A DNA stretch of 21,833 nt from Euryarchaeota archaeon UBA28 (lineage in GTDB: Archaea > Thermoplasmatota > Poseidoniia > Poseidoniales > Thalassarchaeaceae): the NCBI GenBank assembly GCA_002501605.1, contig DANW01000035.1, forward strand, positions 1 through 21,833, in the 5' to 3' direction. A program made the position numbers and the translations under genes. Below are positions 8,370-16,466 of this stretch, in pieces (position 1 is the stretch's first letter; the number at the start of each line of letters is the position of its first letter). The notes below the pieces were generated by a model. It saw nothing but the letters and a program-made list of their open reading frames with translations, was not told the origin of the DNA and did no database searches.

Positions 8370-10151
8370 TCAGCCATGTAGCCAAATCAGACCGATATTG
8401 CCATTTTCCGGATCGGTGGACTCAACTTTAGCGAAACCCATTCTTTCGAGTTGGACAATCTCGCCAACGGCATATTCTGAATCTTCAATAACCCCGTGGA
8501 GTATTATATTTCCATCATCTGTCGGAACTATAATCTCGGCCTTTACACAGCTGTCCGAAGAATTCCAGTGTATTATTTGTACATCGCCACTCTTTTCTCT
8601 GGATATGAAAATGGCATTTTCACCCCTTATCTCGACATCTGCGTAGTCTTTCAACCTCACAACTCCCTCAAAATAGTCATTTTTGGAAATTTGAATAGTC
8701 CTTCTCTCAAGGCCCCACTCCCTATGTCCCATTTCTGGATAATCTGGATGATTATTCAACCTCACAACGTCATCAATACCGCCGTAACCCTCTGGATGTA
8801 CCAGATTTAGATTAACGGGCTCCTCTACAAAGGAGCGTCTCGCCGCTTCGGAGTCGATGATTTTAGCATTCTTGGAATCGATTGTCTGCATTGAGATTGA
8901 TATGTCCTTTTGTGTAAGACCGAGTTCGATCCAGAACTCTCTGATAGCTTCTGGAGCGTATCCTCTCCTCCTGAGTGCGGAAACAGTGGGGAGCCTAGGA
9001 TCATCCCAACCTGAGAATTCCCCCTTCTCTATCGACTCCCTGATGGAAGATGTTGAAAATCCCCCGAATTCATGTAATTTTACCCTCCCCCAATACAACG
9101 TCTCTGGATATTTCCAACCCAAGTGTTCGTAAAGAAGCGTCTGTTTTCTAGTGCTATCCATCAAGTCCTTGCCTCGCACAATATGGGTAACGCCCTGTAA
9201 GTGATCTTCAACGGCACTCTGGAAGTCAAGTAAAGGCCAAACCTTGTACTTGTCCCCAACTATTGGGTGAGGAGTGTGTTGGATTCTAAGTGCGGGCCAG
9301 TCCCGTAAAGCCGGGTTGGGCAAGTCCAGACCAGTCTTCACCCTCACTACACTCCCTCCTTCCTCTATTTCCCCAAGAATCATCATTTTCCACCGATCCA
9401 GATTCAATTCAACATTATTCTCCCTACACGGACACGCTAACATATTATCTCTTAGCGACTTAAACTCAGAAGCTGAGCAATTGCATACATAACAGAACCC
9501 CTGAGATATCATGTTCTCAGCATGTTCTAAATATACGTCCATTCTTGAACTGGCCCTAATTACGACATCTGGTTTCACTCCAGATATCCACTCAAATTCG
9601 TCTTCAATGGATGTGTAAGCTGAAGGTAAAGGGGGCTTGATTTTGGTATCAGTGTCATCAAACCTAAGTATAACTTTCCCAGAGTACATTTTAGCAAATT
9701 CCGAATTAATTACCACTCCTCTAGAGTGTCCTATTGAAAGAGGACCGTTAGGATTCGGAGCGAATCTCAGAACAACTTCTTCAGTCCCGTTAACCCTTAG
9801 TTCAGGAAGACCGACTCTCTTCTTCTGCTTTTCACGATTCAATGCTTCTGGATTAGTCTCTTCGAGAATTTCCCTTACTCGTCCTAGGCCATCTTTTTTT
9901 GCGATCGCGTTTGCTTCTTCAACATGCTCTGAAATCAATGGAATCAAATCCTTGGCGGACGACCTCAGGTCCGGAAACTCAGAAAGCAGTCTCCCTAGGA
10001 CGCTACCCGATTTCCCGTTTCCATTGTATTCGACTGCATTCTGCAGGGCATACTTACGGATGGCAGATGTTGCCTCTTCTCCCAACACCGACTCATCTTC
10101 CATTGTTGTAATGCTACCGGCCTTACCTATTTGTGATTGCTGTCTGACCAT
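8370..10151 (-). CDS. gltX: Glutamyl-tRNA synthetase, archaeal type
   Basis: A class I synthetase that charges tRNA(Glu) in the cytosol. The Rossmann core opens with RFAPNPNGPLSIGHSRG (residues 129-145), with SIGH as the HIGH motif. RFDDTDTK (163-170) and a Cys cluster CYVCNCSASEF...ACPCR (220-243) follow. The KMSKS-equivalent loop is FSTSS (365-369), then GWDDPRLPT and ALRRRGY, all hallmarks of the archaeal GluRS branch. The N-terminal helical extension and the C-terminal beta-barrel anticodon domain are present, and total length fits the family. Two starts are possible: ATG at 10151 overlaps rnhB by 25 nt, whereas Met17 (ATG at 10103) leaves a 23-nt gap and gives a leader more like other archaeal GluRS. 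Met17 is therefore favoured, although the longest frame is listed here. It is the last gene of the rnhB cluster. Confidence 0.95.
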   Translation of the reverse strand: MVRQQSQIGKAGSITTMEDESVLGEEATSAIRKYALQNAVEYNGNGKSGSVLGRLLSEFPDLRSSAKDLIPLISEHVEEANAIAKKDGLGRVREILEETNPEALNREKQKKRVGLPELRVNGTEEVVLRFAPNPNGPLSIGHSRGVVINSEFAKMYSGKVILRFDDTDTKIKPPLPSAYTSIEDEFEWISGVKPDVVIRASSRMDVYLEHAENMISQGFCYVCNCSASEFKSLRDNMLACPCRENNVELNLDRWKMMILGEIEEGGSVVRVKTGLDLPNPALRDWPALRIQHTPHPIVGDKYKVWPLLDFQSAVEDHLQGVTHIVRGKDLMDSTRKQTLLYEHLGWKYPETLYWGRVKLHEFGGFSTSSIRESIEKGEFSGWDDPRLPTVSALRRRGYAPEAIREFWIELGLTQKDISISMQTIDSKNAKIIDSEAARRSFVEEPVNLNLVHPEGYGGIDDVVRLNNHPDYPEMGHREWGLERRTIQISKNDYFEGVVRLKDYADVEIRGENAIFISREKSGDVQIIHWNSSDSCVKAEIIVPTDDGNIILHGVIEDSEYAVGEIVQLERMGFAKVESTDPENGNIGLIWLHG

Positions 10152-10879
10152 GCCCGAAGATTGACTTGAACATAATTTCCAACTACGTCACATCTTAGGG
10201 GGACTGGAGAGTTGTGAGTAGTGATCCATGCATCCCTAACTGTGGACCATGACCACCTTAGGCAATCGTGAGGGACGTTCCCCGAGACTAGCTCCGTAAC
10301 TGCCCTCCTAGTTTTTGGATCTGAAGGATAACCAGACCCGATGTCCAAACCCAACTTTTTCGTTAGATTTGATATGGCCAAATCCCTAAAATCCTTGGCG
10401 ATTATACTCGACGCACCTACTAGTAAGTCAGACTGGTCCAGTTTATGTTCTGATGTTACGTCCCATTCGGCCCATTCATTTCCGAGGTAAGACATCACAC
10501 TTTTCCCAAATCTAACCTGATCAATATCACAGGCATCGAGAAAGATTTCCCCCCTAGTTTTTGGAGATACCGTTTTCTTTATTGCTTCAGAGAATAACTC
10601 GGCTTCAAGAATGTTGAGATTTGAATCAATACTGTTCATATCTATTCTTTCAGGACTACATACTGAAAGTCCGATTTTCCAACCCCTATTGGCACTTTCA
10701 ATCTTGATTAATCTTGATATTTCGCCTCTTTTCTTCTTTGACAGGGATTTAGAGTCCGCTACCCCCATTTCTTCCAGAATTGCGTAATCTGCCTTTGGTA
10801 TTGCTAGCGCGCATACTACTAATGGCCCAATTACAGGGCCCCTGCCGGCCTCATCGACACCTATACCCCATTCTCTCAC
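10127..10879 (-). CDS. rnhB: Ribonuclease HII
   Basis: RNase HII cuts RNA in RNA/DNA hybrids, removing primers, R-loops and misincorporated ribonucleotides. The 250-residue product begins with the catalytic GVDEAGRGPVIGPL motif (Asp9, Glu10). It continues with ADSKSLSKKKR (41-51), the third acidic residue in FLDACD (Asp115), and the EHKLD...GASSIIAKDFRD segment (144-166) supplying Asp148, so the DEDD set is complete. A GSGYPSDPKT stretch (181-190) is also typical. Translation starts at GTG (10877-10879), which overlaps the TGA of the upstream gene as GTGA, indicating translational coupling. gltX follows immediately or overlaps. Length is slightly above many archaeal homologues (about 205-230) because of a C-terminal extension. 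Confidence 0.96.
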   Translation of the reverse strand: MREWGIGVDEAGRGPVIGPLVVCALAIPKADYAILEEMGVADSKSLSKKKRGEISRLIKIESANRGWKIGLSVCSPERIDMNSIDSNLNILEAELFSEAIKKTVSPKTRGEIFLDACDIDQVRFGKSVMSYLGNEWAEWDVTSEHKLDQSDLLVGASSIIAKDFRDLAISNLTKKLGLDIGSGYPSDPKTRRAVTELVSGNVPHDCLRWSWSTVRDAWITTHNSPVPLRCDVVGNYVQVNLRAWSDSNHK

Positions 10880-12978
10880 AATTCTAGGTCAAACTCAGGA
10901 GGGACTTGATTGTCACTCCCCTTTTTTCCAGAAATGGAAGAATCTTCCTCGACATCCAATATTACATTATCAGGATGTAGGAGATCCTGATTTTCCATCT
11001 CTTCAGCTAACCTCAATGCTTCTTCAATATCGGTCTCCTCTTTTGAATTATCAAGTATCCTACTTGCATCATCAATTGCCTCCAAAGATATTTCACTTTG
11101 GGATTTCACATCCGGTCTGCCCTCATGGCCAAAGAAAGACTTCTCAAACTCGGATACTTCAATCTGAATACTCCTCTCCAAGGAAACCCTACTCGTTTCG
11201 CTCCTGGAAAATTTCAACATCCAATCCCCTTCTTCCTCTGATTTATCAGTCGGCACCGATGTCTTCGAGGTCCTTTTCAAAGCTAGGGAAGTTCCATAGA
11301 TGCCGATTAGTATGACTGAAACGATCATTATTGGTTCTAGCCATAGGTTAAGAAAGCGAATTATTGGCTCCCTGAAATTCTTTTTTTCAGGACTAGTAAC
11401 AGATGGGGGCTCACCAGTGACGTTAATTGAGACGGCCTCGATAATGAATATCCCAGGATCCATTGCGGATCTTATTTCTACACTTAGATTAACAATCGTA
11501 TCAGCAGGGGCTGTCTTGGGGACCTCCATCCAACCTAGAATCTCTATCGATTGACCTGGACTGACAGGATACACCTCCAATGCTCTATCCGACCTAAAGA
11601 GTATAATCTCTGAATGAGGTACAAGCACGTCAATGCCAAATCCGGTAACTACACTCGAGTCGATTGAAGCTATCAAACCATCAATTGAATTTCCCGTGTT
11701 TGTCATGGTCCAAGAAGCTGTCAAGTTCCCCGAATCAATGTCTTCTTCAAATTCTCCCAAGGACCAAGAAAAGATTGCACCAGATTTGACCTCAAAAGAA
11801 ACTTCTCCCGGAGACCAGTCGCCGATTGACAAAGTTATAGAAATGCTACTAGTGAGATTATAGAGTGTGTCTTCTTTAACCTGACAAACTACACTAATTG
11901 GATCCGAAGACTCCCCTCTTTGGAGCTCAATAATGTCCATCTCGGGTTGTGTATTAATCCACTCTGGAACCCCGGATAAGGAAATTCGAAATGATGCCTG
12001 GCTATCGCCAGTATTGACCAGAACCACCCGGACCTCACACGTATTTCCCGGAATAACATTTGATGTAGAGCAACCGTCTTCCAATATTGATATCTCCCCC
12101 CCGTCCCTAGGCACCACGGTCACTGCGTGATTAACAGATAAATAATCAATAGAGTTACCCGCGCTCCAAACACGAATTTCGAAGTTCAGAGACTCCCCTA
12201 CTTCGCTGGGTGAAAATACCTGGACCATTACAGAACCAGTTGCGTTCGGGGCCAAATCCTCAACCCTCCATCTCTCTATGACAGAAGCACTCCAATTCCC
12301 CGATGAGAAGAACAAACCCGGTGCGGAAATTTCTCCCCCTTCCTCTCTGACGGCCACGATTTCTACCTGTATATCCCTGATTGCGTTTCCTTTATTTCGA
12401 ACAATTGTCTCAAGGGTTACGGTTCCACCAGGAGAGACGGAGGAGGACCCCCCTCCTTTCAAAATCTCAATAGCGTCGTAATTTCCGTACCTAAGTGAGA
12501 AATTGTACCAGTCGATTATGTGTCCATCTAAGTCAACAAGAGACATTGAGAAATCATGGAGGGATTGAGAAAGTGGAAATCCCCCCACCACTGAAGGTGA
12601 GGATATTGTGAACTCCGTCCAAATTAATTGTCCCGGGGATACATTATATTCCTTACCGATGTCAGGAGAAAATTCGTAATCCCAGGAAACATCCCATTTA
12701 TCAGGCCAATCGATAATCAATAACACCTGTTTATCATTCTCCATTTGACTACTAAAATTGACATTAATGCCAATTGAGGAATCAGGGTCGATATTGAAAA
12801 TCGAGCCGGAAGCTGCCCCGAACTCCAAACCATCAATCTCAGAGTCGGATTTGCTTACCGATAAAGCATCCTTTCCATTCTCAAAAAAAGGACTAGGATA
12901 ATCAATAGAAATAGTATGGAAAGCAAGAGTAGTGAATATTCCGAGAATCAATGAGATAGCGAATAGGCCACTTCGCAT
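10876..12978 (-). CDS. Single-span surface protein with tandem Ig/CARDB-like domains and acidic cytosolic tail
   Basis: Function is unknown. The 700-residue protein has an N-terminal hydrophobic signal or anchor (about 5-22), then an extracellular region built of beta-sandwich repeats. At about 178-292, 305-395 and 415-520 each repeat has a P-G-x-T/S strand, then a V-x-N-x-G or T-N-T-G-N turn (VRNKGN 193-198, LVNTGD 320-325, MTNTGN 425-430). This is the usual signature of CARDB/NEW3 'archaeal adhesion' folds. Several N-x-S/T sequons are present. One transmembrane span lies at about 546-567, followed by KR and a ~130-residue strongly acidic, probably disordered cytosolic tail. It heads the cluster with rnhB, overlapping it by 4 nt. 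A surface or cell-envelope role is inferred from topology only, and the functional link to RNase HII is unexplained. Confidence 0.8.
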   Translation of the reverse strand: MRSGLFAISLILGIFTTLAFHTISIDYPSPFFENGKDALSVSKSDSEIDGLEFGAASGSIFNIDPDSSIGINVNFSSQMENDKQVLLIIDWPDKWDVSWDYEFSPDIGKEYNVSPGQLIWTEFTISSPSVVGGFPLSQSLHDFSMSLVDLDGHIIDWYNFSLRYGNYDAIEILKGGGSSSVSPGGTVTLETIVRNKGNAIRDIQVEIVAVREEGGEISAPGLFFSSGNWSASVIERWRVEDLAPNATGSVMVQVFSPSEVGESLNFEIRVWSAGNSIDYLSVNHAVTVVPRDGGEISILEDGCSTSNVIPGNTCEVRVVLVNTGDSQASFRISLSGVPEWINTQPEMDIIELQRGESSDPISVVCQVKEDTLYNLTSSISITLSIGDWSPGEVSFEVKSGAIFSWSLGEFEEDIDSGNLTASWTMTNTGNSIDGLIASIDSSVVTGFGIDVLVPHSEIILFRSDRALEVYPVSPGQSIEILGWMEVPKTAPADTIVNLSVEIRSAMDPGIFIIEAVSINVTGEPPSVTSPEKKNFREPIIRFLNLWLEPIMIVSVILIGIYGTSLALKRTSKTSVPTDKSEEEGDWMLKFSRSETSRVSLERSIQIEVSEFEKSFFGHEGRPDVKSQSEISLEAIDDASRILDNSKEETDIEEALRLAEEMENQDLLHPDNVILDVEEDSSISGKKGSDNQVPPEFDLEL

Positions 12979-13032
12979 GAGATACGGTAATCAGTATACG
13001 CTTTGATTTCTACCCTTTGGTGATGCTGAAAA

Positions 13033-14787
13033 TTACTGTAATGGATCACTAATACTGTCCGAAATAATCCCAACATCAAACTCCCCCGCGTGTATGGGTG
13101 TTCTAATGCCAAATGATTGAATTACCTCTGGCGAGACCTCCCCGAATTCCCCTATCTGATTATCGCCGATGAATACCTTCGCCCCCCTTCCACTAATCCA
13201 TGGTCCCGAATCAACCACAACGTCTCTGAACGAGACAGAAGAGTCATCGGCACCAAGATCTCTGAGTAGCGATTGGACAATCCCCTTAGCAGCTGAGAAA
13301 CCCGCTCCCACTTCTGCGCAGGCCCAAGACATCTTGGACATATTTTCACCGTCGTGAACCACCTCACCGAGCTCATACACCTTTTGAGGAAGCTCATGAT
13401 GCCTATTTGACGCTAGGATATTCATCAACGAAGGAAATATAAATTGCCTGAGCAAAGTGTGGTCCACACTTATAGGATTAGAAATAGTGGTTACCTTAGA
13501 TACTGGACTCCAATTAGTCTTCTCAAATTGGTCTCGTTCATTGGAAAGTGTCAGACTTTGTATTTCCTGTAGTCCAACACCTCTCATGCTCATCCTGATT
13601 CTACGATGTAGGTTTGAAGAGCCTAGGGGGGTTGAGTCAATATGTATGGATGAAAGAACTTCTGGGAGATTGCCGTAGCCATAACCAATCGCTATATCCT
13701 CTACAATGTCAATAGGGTGCATTATATCGCTACGCCAACGAGGCATTAAGAACACGTGTTCCCTTTCTCCGACAACACAGTCCGACCATCTTTCCTGTCT
13801 TTCCGAGCCATCAGTAATCGTCCGTGACTCAATCAACTTCCCCCCCATTCTATTAATTGCTTCATTTATCTTTTCATCACTGAGTTTCATGCCCAGTATT
13901 TTCTCTATCAACCGATTCGGAACACGATGATTTCTATTCTCAAAATTGGGAGTCGTCCTTACCTTACCGTCCCAACTTGTAATCTCTACACTCTCTACAG
14001 CCCCACCTAGCTCGCTCAGAGATAGACAAACGAGGAGCAAGCATGCTTCGCAGGCTCTTTCATCAAATCCTGTGACATCGATGAAGAAGTCTGTCGTACC
14101 CTCGTTTACAGTGGTGCGAGCACCGTTAATTATGGGTGGAAAAGAAATGACCTCATCATTGGAATCTAGAATTATGGGAAAAGAATCCAGCCCTTCCATA
14201 AGGGAGGAATACTCAATACCCTTAGGGTGCAAGGATAGGATTTCCGATATGCTCATTTCCTTTTCTGATGCGAGGGGCGTGAATGAAAAGTCCCGGGAAA
14301 CTGAAACATATCTGAAAGGAGGGCTCAGCTTCGAAAGATCGTGTACGCCAATTGATGAAAATGACCGCTTCCTGCCCAATGTCAGGTGAAGCTTCTCCTG
14401 ATGGTCCATCAGCGACTGAATGAATGAGTCCCTCTCCTGGGGGCCTTTACCAGTATTGACAGATCTGACTATTGCCCCCATTATCACAGGTCTTATCCCT
14501 CCCATAGTCTGATCAACTTTAATGTTGAATTCTCCCTTAGTGACCTCTACTTTGGTTTCGACTGACCCAACTCCTGTGAATGCCCTTATCGCCTTGGCCA
14601 TTGTTTCGTGACTGAGAAGATCCGGCCTGTCAGGAAAAACCTCTACCTCGATTTCGTCCTCATCGTTTGACTCTACTGGACAGCCTATATTTGGTAGTAA
14701 ATCCGTCAGAATAGGGCCATCATATACCGCGCCATTCAATTCCTGTATCCTCTTCATCATCGAGTGGTTAAGTGATATTGTAGGCAT
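13033..14787 (-). CDS. pheT: Phenylalanyl-tRNA synthetase beta subunit (archaeal/eukaryotic type)
   Basis: This is the beta subunit of the alpha2-beta2 class II enzyme that charges tRNA(Phe); it carries tRNA contacts and the editing site. The 584-residue length fits the short archaeal form, which lacks the bacterial EMAP-like N-terminal extension. Residues 1-70 include EIEVFPDRPDLLSHETMAKAIRAF-type sequence, the DRPDL signature of PheT. The B3/B4 editing domain covers about 100-240, with LTLGRKRSFSSIGVHDL and PIINGARTTV. The B5 domain covers about 280-370, with RWRSDIMHPIDIVEDIAIGYGY, and the class II-like core fold fills 380-584. The start ATG at 14785-14787 has TGAGGT upstream, and that TGA is the stop of the preceding gene. 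pheS is not adjacent in this window; the gene is instead coupled to a GXGXG protein. Confidence 0.96.
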   Translation of the reverse strand: MPTISLNHSMMKRIQELNGAVYDGPILTDLLPNIGCPVESNDEDEIEVEVFPDRPDLLSHETMAKAIRAFTGVGSVETKVEVTKGEFNIKVDQTMGGIRPVIMGAIVRSVNTGKGPQERDSFIQSLMDHQEKLHLTLGRKRSFSSIGVHDLSKLSPPFRYVSVSRDFSFTPLASEKEMSISEILSLHPKGIEYSSLMEGLDSFPIILDSNDEVISFPPIINGARTTVNEGTTDFFIDVTGFDERACEACLLLVCLSLSELGGAVESVEITSWDGKVRTTPNFENRNHRVPNRLIEKILGMKLSDEKINEAINRMGGKLIESRTITDGSERQERWSDCVVGEREHVFLMPRWRSDIMHPIDIVEDIAIGYGYGNLPEVLSSIHIDSTPLGSSNLHRRIRMSMRGVGLQEIQSLTLSNERDQFEKTNWSPVSKVTTISNPISVDHTLLRQFIFPSLMNILASNRHHELPQKVYELGEVVHDGENMSKMSWACAEVGAGFSAAKGIVQSLLRDLGADDSSVSFRDVVVDSGPWISGRGAKVFIGDNQIGEFGEVSPEVIQSFGIRTPIHAGEFDVGIISDSISDPLQ

Positions 14788-14793
14788 ATTGAT

Positions 14794-14799
14794 ACCTCA
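14794..14799 (-). promoter_or_regulatory. pheT ribosome-binding site embedded in the upstream stop codon
   Basis: On the minus strand the sequence TGAGGT joins the TGA stop of the GXGXG gene to a GAGGT Shine-Dalgarno core, six bases before the pheT ATG. This placement favours coupled translation of the two genes. Confidence 0.6.
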
Positions 14800-16395
14800 G
14801 TTCCCTAACCACATAGGCAAAGGCCTCTCGAATCCAACTAATCTTAATCCACTTATAGCCGCAGTTTCCATATCTTTAGCCCTGAGGGCTCTTCTTCCAA
14901 CAGTTCCTAAGCTGGAGATACCTGATTCTTTCATTAAACCAACAAGCTCTGGAATTACCTTATTTCTAATCCCCTCTTCACCAATTTCTTCGTCTAAGGG
15001 GCCAAGAATAAATGAGCATCCAGATGCCCTTGTCACTATCATGTCCTCAGCAGTAGGCTGGCTGGCAATCTCTATTCCTACAATCCTCCCTTGAGATTCA
15101 AAACCCATAGCCCTCGATGACAAGCCGATCCTAGGAAGAGAGGCAGATGCCTTGCTCCCTCCCGGTGTAGCTACCCCAACTACAGCTCCATCCAAATCTA
15201 AGTCTACTATCAACCTGAATAGCCCCTCTACTCTCTCAACCCCATCTCTTAAGAGAATCAAGCAATCATCATCGATTTGACTCGACATTGATACCAAAAT
15301 TGCCTCAATTTCTGCATCATTCATTGGAGGCATCATCTGCAAATCCAAAACTATTCCAGATATCCCAGAAATATTGTCCGGAAAGCTCACAAGCTCATTC
15401 TCTCCAATGACCAAAAGATCTCCATCCGAGGGATCGGATTTGACCATTTTAGGTAGACTATTTTTTGATGACTTAGAATCCCCTTGATCCGATTTTATCA
15501 CCCACGGAACTTCCAAGAATAGTCCTCCTTCGTCCGAACCAACTGGAAGAAGTCTAACTGACGTATCCACCTTAGAGTGTTCAGCAATTCTCTCCGGCCC
15601 TATTGGGCTGATAGCAATCTTGTCAAATCCCTCAGAAATCCATCTTTTCGGGGGTACGCTTCTTGTGGCCCCTATCTCCTCGGGAATCAAAACTAGCGCA
15701 TCATCCTCCACCGAAAGGCCCAATGGCTCCAGTATCTCGGAAATTTCCAAAACCTCCTCCCTTGAAATCGAGCGCATTTTCGCACCCTCTCCAGGAGGCG
15801 GGCAACTACCAGCGATGATTATCTTCCCGCCAGTCATCGAGATTCCCGGATCTTCTCCAACAGAGCCCAAAACGATTAATGTCCCCCCTTTCATTCCGGA
15901 TCCAATACCCGAAGAAGCATGGCCCCTGATTACCACTGTCCCGCCGACCATTCCCGCACAAGCGTCCATGCCTGCGGACCCCATTACCACGATATCTCCG
16001 CCCTTCATGTTCATTGCTAGCCTATCGCCTACGTCTCTCTCTACCACTATTCTTCCATTTGATTGGAATGCTCCCAGCATCGAACTACATGATCCTTCAA
16101 CATTCAATGTCCCGCCTTTGTTCATGGAACCGACACATTCACCGAGATTTCCCAGAATTAGCACTCTCGACCTTTCAGGGAGGTGGGTAACCACACCAAA
16201 ATCCCCATCCCTCGGCTTGGTATCTCCTCCTGACCCATAGCCAATTTTTATGAGGCGATCCTTTTCTATGGCCTCCGGAAGCATCTTGGATATTTCCCTG
16301 TTGAGTTTGACGCTCCTTGCCGTCTCTTCCCTCATCGCCATCGTACTCCGAGTCTGGCCAATGGTCTTCATTGTGACGGACGTTTTCGAATACAT
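14797..16395 (-). CDS. GXGXG beta-helix protein fused to a degenerate glutamate-synthase FMN-barrel-like region
   Basis: Residues 76-198 form a right-handed beta-helix of the GXGXG type (glutamate synthase alpha C-terminal / formylmethanofuran dehydrogenase C family). They show about six consecutive 19-residue coils of the pattern G-G-x-I/L-x-V-x-G-x-x-x-x-x-x-G-x-x-M-x. The remainder (about 250-532) is not clearly assignable. Its order of features recalls the FMN domain of glutamate synthase: LFRLIVDLDLDGAVVGVATPGGSKASA, then PRIGLSS..., and finally ...SSLGTVGRRALRAKDMETAAISGL. The canonical GHDGGTGASP loop and the Fe-S cysteines are missing. The order is also reversed relative to GltB, where GXGXG is last. 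A catalytic glutamate synthase is unlikely, and a scaffold or pseudoenzyme is inferred. ATG 16395 is listed; Met9 (16371) is an equally plausible start. pheT follows 9 nt downstream. Confidence 0.65.
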   Translation of the reverse strand: MYSKTSVTMKTIGQTRSTMAMREETARSVKLNREISKMLPEAIEKDRLIKIGYGSGGDTKPRDGDFGVVTHLPERSRVLILGNLGECVGSMNKGGTLNVEGSCSSMLGAFQSNGRIVVERDVGDRLAMNMKGGDIVVMGSAGMDACAGMVGGTVVIRGHASSGIGSGMKGGTLIVLGSVGEDPGISMTGGKIIIAGSCPPPGEGAKMRSISREEVLEISEILEPLGLSVEDDALVLIPEEIGATRSVPPKRWISEGFDKIAISPIGPERIAEHSKVDTSVRLLPVGSDEGGLFLEVPWVIKSDQGDSKSSKNSLPKMVKSDPSDGDLLVIGENELVSFPDNISGISGIVLDLQMMPPMNDAEIEAILVSMSSQIDDDCLILLRDGVERVEGLFRLIVDLDLDGAVVGVATPGGSKASASLPRIGLSSRAMGFESQGRIVGIEIASQPTAEDMIVTRASGCSFILGPLDEEIGEEGIRNKVIPELVGLMKESGISSLGTVGRRALRAKDMETAAISGLRLVGFERPLPMWLGN

Positions 16396-16466
16396 AGATT
16401 GAAACTGTGCATATTGAGTTATCTTGATAGAGCATCTACCAGAGGAGGTGTTACAGGAGGGGGTTT
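16396..16466. promoter_or_regulatory. Divergent promoter region between the GXGXG-pheT unit and gap, with gap ribosome-binding site
   Basis: This 71-bp region serves both directions. A GCATATTGAG stretch (16409-16418) is the only TATA-like segment and could act on either strand. Just before the gap ATG there are two Shine-Dalgarno-like runs: GGAGGTG at 16444-16450 (full match but 16 nt away) and AGGAGGGGG at 16455-16463 (very close). Assignment of the TATA element is tentative. Confidence 0.35.

Noticed and set aside
9637..10164. 175-codon + strand open frame
   Set aside because: It is antisense to the N-terminal half of gltX, including the HIGH motif, with no recognisable domain.
15620..16240. 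206-codon + strand open frame
   Set aside because: It is antisense to the strongly supported GXGXG coding region, is Pro/Ser/Ile-rich as expected from the reverse complement of Gly/Asp-rich sequence, and has no family signature.
14797..16395. Functional glutamate synthase or formylmethanofuran dehydrogenase subunit C
   Set aside because: Only the GXGXG helix matches; amidotransferase residues, FMN loop, Fe-S cysteines and pathway neighbours are absent.
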